From Arthrinium phaeospermum (Eukaryota; Ascomycota; Sordariomycetes; Amphisphaeriales; Apiosporaceae), in NCBI GenBank assembly GCA_006503535.1, contig QYRS01000002.1, forward strand, positions 1,364,001-1,428,000: a stretch of 64,000 bases of DNA. The letters run 5' to 3'. The notes below the pieces were generated by a model. It was not told where the DNA came from. It worked only from the letters and a program-made list of their open reading frames with translations, and did not search any database. The translations under genes were made by a program, and so were the position numbers. Position 1 is the stretch's first letter; every line of letters begins with the position of its first letter. Of this stretch, positions 46,234 through 59,013 are shown in pieces.

Positions 46234-49200
46234 AGTTGCTTTGCGTCCGATTCTGCCGAACCCTAGCACGGTGATTGGGTGGCGCAACTCTACTGCCAAT
46301 TACCTACTTGGGGAACCCTGGACGTCCCCGGTCTTGGCATCGAATTTGCGACCCAGCTGCCAGTCAAGATGGGTGACGAGCATATGGCGATAATTATGGC
46401 CTCTCCCCCCCCCTGCAGACCAACTTCCATGGCCGATGGCTCCCCTGACGGTCGAGCACAGTTGGCACATGCAGGCGGGAAAGCTTATATTCGCTTTCCA
46501 TTTCTTCCCTGCTTTCCCATGGTTTCTCCATCTTGTGGCACCAATCAGTGCTCAACGAACGGCCACATTCATCAAATAGTCGACTGATATGCATTTTGCG
46601 CGACGGAGTTGGAAAATATCCATTTGTTTTTATCGCTTGATAGGCTTGGGAGGTATGGATCCTCCCTAGGAAAGGCGGAGACCACCTCGGCGTTTTCCCT
46701 GGGTTTTGTTTCCACAGCTTCACTATACTCGGTCTTCTCCAGCCTAGAGACGTCATTCACACCGACTCTGTACAAGAAGAAAATAAAGAAGACACGTTTA
46801 TAATGACCTCATCTTCTGTGACGATGTGTAGGCATGGGCGACCGCCAATGCAGAAACAACTTCTCCCCGGGTATCGATTTGTCGCAACCACGACTATTGT
46901 CCTCTAGGTTCGACGAGTGGAATGAATTTGTTAGCCCATTCAGTCGAAATAATATCATCTAGCCAAACCGAATGCGGTAACTATAGTCGAGGCGAAAGAT
47001 CAACAGTAAGCGCACTTGTCAAGGGACAAAAAGTCACTCCAACAAAACGCTCCCCATACCTATCCCCACAACCTCCAAAGCGGAGGTCGGCCCTTTTCGA
47101 CCCAACTGGCTCAACCACTTCCCAGTAAACTATCGTGCGCACTAGGCCACGGCACGGATGCAGTTGACGAAGCCCGTATGGCCGGTTCGGTTCTCCTAGG
47201 AGAATCCCTCGCGGCACTAATCAGGTATTGTTGGTGCCGGCGTGTCCACCCCGGCTTCGGAGCCCAGTTCTCCTCCAGGGCGAGAGTCATGGGCATGCAT
47301 TGCCTTGCCCTCCCTATTCGTCAGCGCTTGGAAGTGATGAAGTTGCTAGAATCAGGGACTGCCCTGTCATCATAGAAATGGAACGGCGTGGTGGTGTTGG
47401 TGCGAGCACTAGCCCGCGTTGAATGTATAGCATCCCCTTCCTTGCCAACGACGGCGCATATTTAAACAGCCGCCGTACGCGTTGGATAATTGTTTGGGAT
47501 CTAAGATTATATGGTTGCTTTCGTAGCGTTGAGTGTTTATTTGCTTGGTCTTTCTACTTCGAAGGGCGAGGAGATGATGGCTGGCCTATCTTCACCCGGT
47601 TACTTTTCTCTCGGCTATGGATCCTGCAGGGCACACTCATCAACCCCCTTTCATTCCGTGGGGTTTGGAGCTGAAATGGCAATTGGAATATCTCAATCAT
47701 GGCGCGGGTCTTGTGATGACTTACATAAGACCATGGCTCTCTACGCAGGATATCCACCGGGGAGGGAGGGAAGAAGGGTTATATATCCACGCAACCAGAT
47801 TAAGTCCAACGCAGTTGTTCATTCTGACCAGTCCCTAGTAGTTACTACTGGGTATATCCTGTGAGGGCCATTAGATGTATACAACTAGATGGAAGCCCGG
47901 ACTGCTACACCGGCTATCGCAAAGGTGGAATGTATCTGTACCGTCTGGTCAGACACCTCCCGCTAGATTTTTCTCGCACGTCTCGCCAACACGAAGTTTC
48001 ACATATACGCCCACCATAATTATGGTGTTTATCATGATCCAGAAGTATCTTGCTCGGATATAGATGTAGGAATCTTCACACAGTTAACAACATACTTCCT
48101 GAGTACCTACATAATGGACCAGGCACTTGACGTACCCAGTGGTTCCCAGCAATCCCGTGAGAGAACAGCATATTCGCGTGATATGAATTGAGCTTACGTT
48201 AGGCCCAATTGCCTAACGATTATTGAAATTCTCTATATAGAACGAACGATATCTTGCGTAGCCAGTGGTGACTTGAACATATCTTTTTCTATGGGGTTAC
48301 CTTAGTATCTTTCGAACAGATAAGACTCGGCTGTGCTCGACTCCCTTTACACACATTTTATGAACACGATGGCCAATATCTGGACAGCAGCGGATATCGT
48401 AGAAGTCACTGTGTCCCCGCCACTACGCGAATTCTCGGGGGTTAGATTACCATAATGGGAAAGCTAGGCAACTGTCTACAATTAGATGAGCCCACGAGCA
48501 TTAAGTCGTCCTGGTCGGAGTTCAAGCGGCATCAACACTCGCATAGAATATGGGTTGTATGCCCAGCTAGCGACAGAGCTTTACAAGAAACAGACAGTAG
48601 AGTATATACCAATATGCGGACCGGCATGCATCTCGATACTATGGGCATCAAACACAGCGGCCAGAGCCCTTACGGTTGATGTCAGCCTAACCGGGGTCTG
48701 CTGTCAGGTGTTGAATGCTCTTCGTTGCCGCCCAAAGCTTACCCGATTTATAACCGTTCTCAACGAAAGAACATAACTAGGAGTCACTATGAAACAGCCC
48801 ACGAGTACTTCACTATGTAGGGATTCCTTCGGTGTCGGACACAAGGCGCTGGTAGAAGTGTGTCGATGTTGACACTGGTTATCATTCCTTTGGGCATATC
48901 CCCCAGTACGTCCTTGCGTATATCATTTACGGCTGAATGCTGTATGACTCATAGTACCTAATGTATGGATTTCGTCTTACACGTGTGAACAGAATGGATG
49001 GCCAATAAGGCAGAAAGGGGCGCCAGTCTTCCCTAGCTGTGTATTTGCCATTTGCCATACCCCCCCTACGATACCTGCTCACTGGCCCATGAGTAGCCAA
49101 CCAAAATCGATTACCATGGCACATACTTGGGCAAATACGCTTCTCTACGAAAACTTGTCATGCGCCGACATAATTATGTACGCATGTGCGAAGTGAAGAC

Positions 49201-52200
49201 GGCATCTTATGTCAGCGAATTCGGTCGCCTAAATCTTGGAGCGACAATCATGAGGAAAATGGCATCTAATAAACACGGGACGGCCCCTACCTAAGTCAAT
49301 TCGACTCACAACAGCATCCAGTACCAAGACACACCACGGCACAAAAAGCAGGCTGGTACGGAGTACCGGTGCGGTAATTAGCTGCCTACATGACGATGAA
49401 GATGATGATGGTGCAATAAGTGAGTAACACAGCATCCAGTTCCCAGACAGAACCGGGCCAGTTATATTAAGTATTTGAAAGTTGGTGCTTCTCGAACAAT
49501 CCTCACAGCCAACTCCCTCCGTGCAACCTTGGCTACGCCAATGCATGTCGCACGTTTCGCTCATAAGCGGCGCGCAGACGCACATACATTCTGTATATAT
49601 TTGCGACACGGCATCCTGTTATATTTGTTTTGGCGTGTAACATATGCTCTTTCATCATTTCCCACAACAGTGCTGTAGTAGTATGTATGTTCCTTGTTAC
49701 CTGCGGCCGCCAGGGGCCAGCAGACAGGCTGCAGCTGCACTGTAAATGTACGTAGTATGCATATGCAAGCGCAACGTTTCGCAGAACAAATATGCCAAGC
49801 GGTCGCTGACGGGTACTCTGGGACGCTGATCCAAGTACGAAATAAGAAAAGCAACAAAAACACCCACTGGCAAGGCAACGATCGCAGGCCTTGACAATCT
49901 ACAAACCCTATTGAGAGACCGATCGTCTATAAATCTCTCGTAGATGAGACTAACGAACACCCCAGGTTTGGATACGTAAACAGCAGATTAGACAGCTTCA
50001 GAAAACGGACGTTGATCGATGGACCTTGGCAGCCCTCTATAAGAGGTCTTGGCGACTTAGGGGCGCGATGCATGATCGACGGGCTAGATGACGAGAGTGT
50101 GGAGCTTGACGACCGTTTTCGTGGGTGGAGTTGCAGTTAGGGGGCTGCCCCGGATGCTGTTGAGATTAAGACGGAAAATTGTCCGACGTATCAATCGGGA
50201 TCGCTACTACATACACCTGCCACCAGCTTGCTTCCCCGTCTCGCCCGCTGTAAGGTAACAACAGCCTCTTACCTAAATATCTATATGAGCAAACTACAGA
50301 TATGTCCAACTATCTTGCCCAATATATATAAGGAGGGGGCCGGGAAAACCCGGTGTGAATGGTCTATAGTGTGCGACGCTCCCACATCCCTGGGATCCTC
50401 AGATCGTCGAGTGCGTGTTGCAGAAGGCCACGGTAAGGGGCGTCGAAAGCCGAAGCCAGGAGTGATAAACCAATATACTACCTACTGCTACCTACTACAA
50501 CAGCAATCATCTTTAAATACCTCACCGTATCCGGCTCCCGACACGCGCACCTTGCTTATGGGTACGGGATAGTAAGATGCGAGTAGTTGACACGACGTTT
50601 CGGACTTGGTCCTTGAACCCGGGACGACATGACTACGCGTACGGATTTGGGTGAGCTGAAAACTGCAGGCTGCTTGCATCTGACGTTTGCCGTAGTGCTA
50701 ATGCCGCCAAGCTCATATCGAAGAGACGAGATGCATATCCGATATACCGGAAGACAGATTTCATACGGTTGATTCACTTTTCTCTTCGCAAATGGCAGTC
50801 TGGTGCGGCAGATGGTCCTGCGGCCACCGGCTGTCGATTGCGCCGATCCAACAGCTGGTGGCCCATACCCATACGGGGGGAGCTATTTTACACCTTTCAG
50901 GGTGCGTCTTATGTTCTGCAGCCGGCGAGCTGGCTTGGCATATAGTGACACTCGCCCATCCAACGTTGACATAGTCTTGGTAATTGGGAAGTAAGATGTG
51001 ATCTCCACTGGTGATCTTGCTACTAGGTACATACGACAGCACAATGTACGGACCACGAATGCGCATATGCAGGTCGCTGCGGGTCTCCAAGCTTCTGTCA
51101 AATTACAGATCTGTAAATTGGATGGCCATGACGGATTGCGCCTCGCCCGGTGTAATGAGACGTTCACTTGCTCGATGATCTGAAAATGAACAGGACTGGC
51201 AACTGGCTGGGACTGGCTGAGCCACACCCATAACCAACCACACACTGTACGTACGGTGGACTAATAAGGTTAACAAGCTCGAATAATAAAATAGGAGTTG
51301 TTTCGATGTTCGGCAGAGGAGTGGGCCTCTCTAGATGAAACAGTAGGGGGTCCCTGTTCTTTTTCGCCGCCCACTCCTCCTTCAACGTTCTTGTCCCTCC
51401 CGCCCCAGGCACTCAGGCACTCAGGCACCAGGCACGCAAACCGGGAATGGGACGAAGACAGGACTCGGCTCAGGAGAGCGCCAAATTGACAGATAAGGGG
51501 GCTGCCAAACCGACAGCCTGCCCGGGTTAGGGCAATTGCCATTCACGCATTCAGCGCATACAAGCTGTACTGTCAACCAAACTGACAAGTAGCGGACCCT
51601 TTAATTTGGTATAGTGTGCGCGATGAAGCCACCAAAAACGCCAGCGAGGCCATATTGGGTTGGATGCAGCGCCGATCGTAGGGTCCAGATGCAGGGCCTA
51701 TGTTAGAACAGTGGTAGGGGCCGTCTAGTGGCTGCACGTATTTGCGCCCAGTGGAGCGCCCAGCACAGCACATTCCTCTCTGGAGAACTGCTTGAAGATG
51801 AGAAAAGCATGGTCGCCCATTACCAACGAGTGGCCAAGCAGAGCTGAGCTGATGGGATTGAATGGGAGCGAAGGATGCATATTCCATGCTCCATGCTTGG
51901 TCTTGTTTCAATCCGCAGGCAGGCTATAAATATATGCTTGTATGCATATGATCTCAGCCGCCATGCGAGCCACGTCTGCAAAGGTTGGATCATTTTCTAG
52001 CGGTCAGAGGGCTGGTTGCGTGCCTCTCACGAATCGTAGTATGGCGGTGAAATGGAGGAAGTGCCAGCGCCTGTCAGTCAACGGAGAATTATTGGTTCTT
52101 GCCCTGTGGAAGGCTGGAAGGTTTATGTAAGTGTAGCGCGTTTGTGTGGAAAGTGTCATGTTGTTATTACACATCATGATGGCATCGTCGTCATCTAGAG

Positions 52201-54430
52201 GAATGGAGGCGCGCGCGCGCGCGCGCGCTTCACCGCGTTGGATGTGGGGTGGAAGAGACAATTCCTGCGAAGACTATCTTTGATTACTTCAAGGGGGGGT
52301 AAACATCCAAGGGGCATAGCCAACAGAGGAGTCGACTTGCAAATCTTGTGCAGGCCCTAGGTACTGATCGTACGTACCCCAGAGTGAAGCCGGACACGCA
52401 ACGATGCTGGCTGCAGATGACAAGTGCACATACGCCATCCAGCATGCCGGTCAGTGACTCGACCTCAGCTGCCGTCTCATGGGCGATCCCAGAAGAATTA
52501 CGTGCCCAAGTTCCGATACCACCACCACTAGACAGGAACGGTGTTGCGGAGTGACAATGTAACGTCTGGAGTTTAAATATCCTGATACCCTTGAACCTCG
52601 TCCGACCAAGTCCATTGGCTCGCTAATGGCTTTTACGTTTCAGCCTTCCTTTCGAGGGCTGAACTGCGGCTTTCCAGTTCGGCCTGCTGCCTCCAACGCT
52701 TGAAGTTGACACATCGGGGTTCTGAATCCGGAATAACATGAGTCTTTCTTTTGCTGACAAGTGGTGGATGACGGCACTTCTTGCCTATAAGTAGCTGGGC
52801 CCAACAACACCCGCCGGTATTTCAACACATGCCGGGTACATATGTTTGATGTTGGGTTTGAGATGTGAGGCTGAGTCGTGCTGTCAACACCCTACTCGGG
52901 TCCGATCCGATGTTTGTTGAAGGTAATGGCTCTAGTCGACTTGACATATCCCATGTTTGTATGTGCCTATGCAGCAAGTGTAAGGCTAGGTATCCGTAAG
53001 TAGGCATGATATGACGAGTACCTACATGCTCAAGTTGAATCAAACACTCGGGGCGGAATCCCACATATACTTGATGAGGATAACTGCTGTATATATCTGG
53101 CTATTATCAAATCAACATAACTCGACAAACCATGATGCGGTCACAACCCGCAGATGTTTGTGTGCTACACTGACTTACAGTCACACTGGCTCGGCCCAGT
53201 CTCGCCCTGTCAGGGGCAGGCCACGGGCCATGGACCATGGGCCAGGGTCGAAAATGTGGCGCTGGGAACTGAAGCGCAACGCTAACCACTGTCGGCTCTA
53301 GCCTGCTAGCGTCCCCTCACCCTCACTGAGAGGGTGCTGTAGTAGACTTCGCTGCTCGCCCGCTCGATGGCTACAGGCTGCGGTTGCAATTCGCCCATCA
53401 ATGTTCATTGTTATACAGTCGACTCGACCCAACTGGCACTGTGCCTTTTCTAGAGACTTTCCGCTTTCTGTTTTCGAGCCTGCTTGCAAGCTCCGAACCA
53501 CACCCCCCCTCCAGTCCAGGCGACCCCCTTATTATCACAGTAAAAGTAGTAAAGTAGGTTGCTAGGCTTTAGACGCAAGGCAAAAGACGAGACAGGCAAG
53601 AGAAGCTCAGCGACGACATTGGCCGCCGCCCCCCCCTCGAGAATTACATACACCTCTCTTTTCCTCCCACACACATCACGGACAAACCAATCTGCCCTTA
53701 TTAATTGCATCAAGTGGGAACCTCCCTCTCGCCTTCGGGACCATGATAGTCGAAGCTGTTCGCTAGAAGGCCCGCGCACATTATTCCACTACGTGTCTGT
53801 CTCTGTGTTTCCCTGTCTTATGTCCATCTGTCTTTGAACAAGCGACAAAATATACGGTTGCTGCTCCATAGCCGGTGGCCTTTCTTATACATCTCCTCCC
53901 CCGGACACAATCGCATTCGCCTCGGCTGCCCAGGCGATTCAGTTTTCCGTCAACATCAACAACGACGACGCACAGGCACGACTCTTCGCAAACACTTTAG
54001 GTTGGGATTCGTGGCTGTTCCCTCCTCGGATCGACACCGTGCGTCCGACCATTGGGACTGAAGTTCAGAGGACAGTGAGATCAGATCTTACCCGGCCCAG
54101 GCTTTTTTTGATTTGGCTAAACTTTCGACGGCGCCTTGCCAAAAGGATTCCAAGGCTTGCTACCGAGCCGCCAGCCGCAGCCCCTTCAATCTCTCACGCC
54201 GTCACTGTTGTTGCATCATCGCCGGTGCGGCGTTGATACTTACCCCTGGGGGCAATTGTTCATGTTCCCATAGCCGCTGCCCGCCTCGACCACTTTGCGA
54301 TTCCAACCAACCTACCTCGCCCGGCCACCTTGGGCCTCCGACCTGTCGTATGCGACCACACCGCTGCCAAGTAGCGATCGATTGACCGTAACACCTGCCG
54401 ACTCGCGTGCCTACTCTGCCGGAATTGAAC
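46234..54430. other. Gene-poor stretch, right part
   Basis: 8.2 kb of near-normal base composition with no supportable protein gene: no frame exceeds about 130 codons and none pairs with a neighbour through good splice sites to give a protein-like sequence. I found no tRNA, 5S or spliceosomal RNA motif by eye. It includes a (GC)10 run at 52209-52228 and many short TACCTAC/TACATAC motifs. From about 53450 on, C/T-rich DNA leads into the LIM-RhoGAP gene and probably includes its promoter and long leader. Non-coding RNA genes cannot be excluded. Confidence 0.45.
52209..52228. repeat. (GC)10 dinucleotide run
   Basis: Ten uninterrupted GC dinucleotides in otherwise mixed DNA; alternating purine-pyrimidine runs of this kind can adopt Z-DNA. 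Confidence 0.9.
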
Positions 54431-57400
54431 ATGGACGAATATCTGGAGAACCAGCTGGAGAGCGAGGAGAACTTCCCCTGCAAAGGCTGTGGAGAGGTAA
54501 GGAGTCAGAACCATGAGCCATGACGCCACCGACGATATTCACACTTTCGGGTGCTAATTGTGTTTAAACTTAGATACTCGAGGAGGGCAAAGCGTTTGAG
54601 CTGGGTAAGTCTCCATATACAAGAGCTTCTCTTCTATACCCAGATCCGCACCGAGTAGTGTCTCTACCGGTCTTTGACCACCCCATCCACTCGTCCCCTT
54701 GTCTCGAGCGATGACGTCTCTCTTCACTGTACCCAATGTTCCACTCGACGGTGCTGACGATGTTGATATAGCCGGCAACCGATGGCATCTGAACTGCTTC
54801 CGCTGCAATACCTGCGGCACGCTTCTTGATTCCGATGCGAACTTGCTGCTTCTCGGAGATGGCTCTCTCATTTGCAACAACTGCACATACAGTTGCAGCG
54901 CCTGTGGCAACAAGATTGAGGATCTTGCCATCCTCACTGGCGATCAGGCATTCTGTGCTACCTGCTTTCGATGTCGCAACTGTAAGAGGAAGATTGAGAA
55001 TCTGCGGTACGCCAGGACCTCGCAGGGAATATTCTGCATGAGCTGTCATGAATCTCTGATGGCAAGGAGGAGGAAAAAATCGAAAGCGGCAGCCCAGAGT
55101 AAAGCGAGAGAAAAAGACGGGTCTCCCATGATAGTAGACAAGAGTCTCCCTGCGCTTCCCCCAAACGCCATACCGAATGGTGCCTTCTCCAACGATCGAG
55201 TAGATCCCGAATCCGACAACACGCCAACGGAACTGTCCCCGCGGCCTCGGCCGACATATAATCAGCATGATTCATCAGGCTCGAGGAACAGTTCCAGGCC
55301 GGCTCGATCGCCCGAACGGCGCGCAGAGCACTCCAAGGAAGGCTCGCTGTCTCTCCCATCCTATCGCAACAATCGCAACTCTGCTTTCATGGGCGGCCAC
55401 CCAGAGGTTCACAATACAGCTGGAGAGGATCGCGATTTCTTCATCCCTGTAGCCTTGGACCCAAGTCCTATACCCTCTGCCACACCGCAGTCAACCAGAG
55501 AGAGTTCTGCTCAAGACCAAGGCAGACAGTCGAAAGAAAAGGACTACTTCAGCATCTCAAGAGACGGCCAGAAATCGGAACGGAAAGGGGAATCTCAATC
55601 GTCAACCCCGCACATCGCTTTCCAGGAGAAGGCACGACAACCATCCTCTGATTATGACAGCCCACCAGCGAAGGATCTGGGTCGAAAGCTGTCCAAGTCG
55701 TCCAGGGCTGATAGGAAGTCGCACTCAACCACGACTGATGACCGATCTCGAAAATCGGCGAACGAAAAACCCCAGTCGGATGGGTTCAAATTGCAGGATG
55801 CCCCGAATACCAAGAAATCCAATACCCGTGCCGATTCCCAACATGAATCGAGTGGAGGGCGATACAGTGAAAGCCCGGACAGGACAGAGAAGGCTCTTAC
55901 AGATGCGTCTCAGCTGCTCTCGCAGACGATTGATCAGTCTACAACATCTCGTGCCTCCCACGAATCGCGTTCCAGGGATGAGGACGAAGTTCGGTCAACG
56001 GATTCTTCCCTTGGACCATCGAGCATGTCTCGACCCATTGCGCGCAAAGAGGTACCCAAGATGGGCAATGGTATGTACCCCCTGAAAAGCGAAACGGTCT
56101 GGACACTTGCAACTAACATTTACCAGGCAACGGTAACCTTCCACCCGTGCCGAGATCTAAGGGGGCCGAAGATTATTCACAACCTTCGCGGCCTAGCGCT
56201 GAACAGAAGCTGAGTGATACTTATATGGCTCCGCGAGCGCCCCCTGCGCCTCCCACGCATGCTGGCCCCAAAGAATCCGTTACTTCGTTGCCGGAAGTAA
56301 ACGAGAACAAGACGTCACCCAAGCTCCCGAGATGGAGCTCCGGAGGGGACTTCACCATGGAGGAAGACATGGCGCGAATCCTCGGAACGGACGAGGGCTC
56401 GTCGTCCATTCTGCGCCGAGTATCGAATGCGGTGCGTCATGGTAGAACCAACAGCGCAGAACAAAGCGGTACCACGGGCCGTATGGGTCATACCCGCAGT
56501 GTTAGTGAGTCAACACGAGCAACTACGTCGCCTCACTGGCCCAAAACGCCCATTCTGGAGGATTCATTGAACGGTCATGGTCATGGTCATGGCCACGACA
56601 TAACAAGCCAACTTTCGATGCCGACAACTGATAACGCTGCATTGTTGAAACGACGGCTGCGCAATTCCGAAAATAGGGTTGCAGAACTAGAGCGCCAGTT
56701 TACCAGCGAAAAGGACCTGAAAGTTATCAACCAGAAATTGGAAGAAAAGCGAAAGACGGTTTCGGTGCTGGACACGCAGACAGAAATTATGATTCGCCAA
56801 TTGGAGGTGTTGGCTGGCTATGTCGAAAAGGCCAAAGACACGGGGCGCCCAGTGGACCTTGGGGAGCTAGAGGAGTCCGCCATCAAAGAATTTGTGCAGA
56901 AGCTTGAGAAGCTCAAACAATCCATGTCGGCATCTTTGGAACAGCTGCACAGCGAACGCGATGAGCTGGTCGACGAGAAGAACAGAGCAGTGGCCGACCG
57001 AGACCGAGCATTGCTGGAGTTTGAACAGTTATCCTCCAAGAACGCCCAATTAGCCGACATGAATAACGACCTCACCCACCAGATCCAGGAGAGATTCAAG
57101 AACCACTCCAACCAGCAAGACGTCCGATCCCCCAATGGCCTAGGAATCCACTACCAGCACAAGGGCTCATCGAACCACTCGGTGAGCCTCGACAACACCA
57201 GCATACAAACTGGCACCACCTTGATACCCGACCAGGAGGAGCCTATTGTCGAACAGGGCCCGACAGTCGTCAACATCCGCAAGGGCAAGGTGCAGAAATT
57301 CAGCTGGAAGAAGGGCTCCAAAGCCATGGCCCAGAACATTGCCAAGGGTGTCAACAGGACGGTCGGCGCTCTGCAGCAACCTGAACGTCGGGACCAGCAG

Positions 57401-58327
57401 GGATTGGATATCGGGAACATTGGTCTACCCTACAATATGACCCATGTCCAGGTCGAGTCTCCCGTGTCTCAAATGCCGCCGCCTGCCAACGGCCAAGCCA
57501 AGAAAGACGCCGAGGCTGCCCGCCAGGGCTTCTTCAACTTCAACAAGAAGACCAACACCATGCCCAAGAACATGGCAGCTATGAACTCCTCGCAGCATAC
57601 CATTGCCGAGGCTGCGTCTGTTCTCTTCGGTTCGGAACTTTCTGAAAGAGCCGACTTTGAGCGAAGACAGATTCCCTGTGTTGTCACCCGTTGCATCGAG
57701 GAGGTAGAGCTCCGTGGTATGGACACGGAAGGTATCTACCGAAAGACTGGTGGTAACTCGCAGGTGAAGATGGTCCAGGACGGCTTCAACACCACTGAAA
57801 ACTTTGACATCTCGGACCCCGACATCGACATAACTGCTGTCACTAGCGTTCTGAAACAATATTTCAGAAAGCTCCCTACTCCTCTGTTAACCTACGAGGT
57901 CTACGATCGCGTCCTAGAGACAAACTGTATGCACAGTCCCACCCTGCCCCATTTGCTCGCTCGAATCCTGAACCGTTACTGACCTGCTCCATAGCCTTTG
58001 CGACCGATGAAGAAAAGTATGACCATTTGCGGAAGACGTTCAACGCCCTGCCTCAGAAGCACAAGGACTGTCTCGAGTTCCTCATGTTCCATCTTTCACG
58101 TGTGGCCAAACGTGAACGTGAGAACCTGGTGAGTACTATTCTGCTAGTCATGCTGGGGCATTCATTAACAGGAAAAACAGATGTCGCCCAAGAACTTGGC
58201 AGTTGTCTTCGCGCCCACTATTATGAGGGACAGGACGATAGAACGCGAGATGACCGATATGCACGCCAAGAACCTCGCTGTTCAGTTTATTATCGAGAAT
58301 AGCCACATCATCTTCTCAGAGGATTAG
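54431..58327 (+). CDS. LIM-domain Rho GTPase-activating protein (Rga type)
   Basis: It switches off a Rho/Cdc42-class GTPase and so shapes polarity, septation or wall synthesis at the cell cortex. Exons are 54431-54496, 54573-54603, 54772-56070, 56127-57926, 57995-58128 and 58181-58327; together they give 1158 residues in frame. Two LIM zinc fingers span about 17-135: CKGC starts the first, WHLNCFRC and CNNC follow, then CSAC and CFRCRNC in the second. A long Ser-rich disordered region (140-650) follows, containing a short GHGHGHGH stretch. A coiled coil (about 640-780) comes next. The RhoGAP domain occupies about 960-1155, with the arginine finger in GIYRKTGG (Arg about 1004), then KQYFRKLPTPLLTYEVYD and NLAVVFAPTI. 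LIM-LIM-coil-GAP is the layout of yeast Rga1/Rga2; the exact GTPase target is not shown by sequence. Confidence 0.93.
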
Positions 58328-59013
58328 AAAGCCTGACGGCGACATGCCCTAAAATCAAACGACCTTGTACATAACCCACCTTTGACGATGGAGGCTGTCC
58401 CTGGGTGGACCGGCTACATCACGTCATGATTATGACAGCAGGAGGCAGGCCCGTGAGACTACCTTCCGGTCCTCCCTCTTTTATGATGATATCATATAGG
58501 GCTTTCTTACGGAAAGCCGATCAGGAAGGACACCCCCACCTCCCATCATTGGATCCGTTTCTCTTCTTTCAGGAGTGCCCCGTGCCACGCCTGTCTACAT
58601 ATTGGCATTGTAGGAAGCTTAATATCCTTGCAAGCATTGTCGTTGTTCGTTTCGTTGGAGTTTGCTCACTTTCGAGACCGCCGCAGGGGATGTGGCCACG
58701 AATGCGTTTCGGGGCGTTTTTCTACATGTTCTTTTCTTTGTTGGAGTACAAGAATCTGCGGTATTCCTATGATAAGCCATGTTGCGCATTTGGGAAGCGG
58801 TGATGACACGACTTTCGCTAAGTAGCTGCGAAAGGCAAAGCGGATATGGAGAGAGTGCAGAGCCACAAATGTCGAAGAACTATTATACCAAAGCTGATTC
58901 GGGTTTCGATCCTCCTGACTGGCATTCATATTTCAGTCTCCCCTTCCCTACTTGCCTACTCTACGTGATGCTGGCCACTAAAACTGACTTGAAACGCTAT
59001 GCATATGTGAAAT
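58328..59013. other. Intergenic, convergent 3' flanks
   Basis: The 686 bp between the 3' ends of the LIM-RhoGAP gene (+) and the F-box gene (-). No protein-like frame or RNA gene is seen. Confidence 0.5.

Noticed and set aside
50600..50640. tRNA-like T-arm on the minus strand (GGGTTCAAGGACC)
   Set aside because: Only a B-box-like string and a small hairpin; no matching acceptor stem, D arm or anticodon arm could be formed around it.
58905..58920. B-box-like string GGGTTTCGATCC
   Set aside because: One base too long for the Pol III box and no cloverleaf around it.
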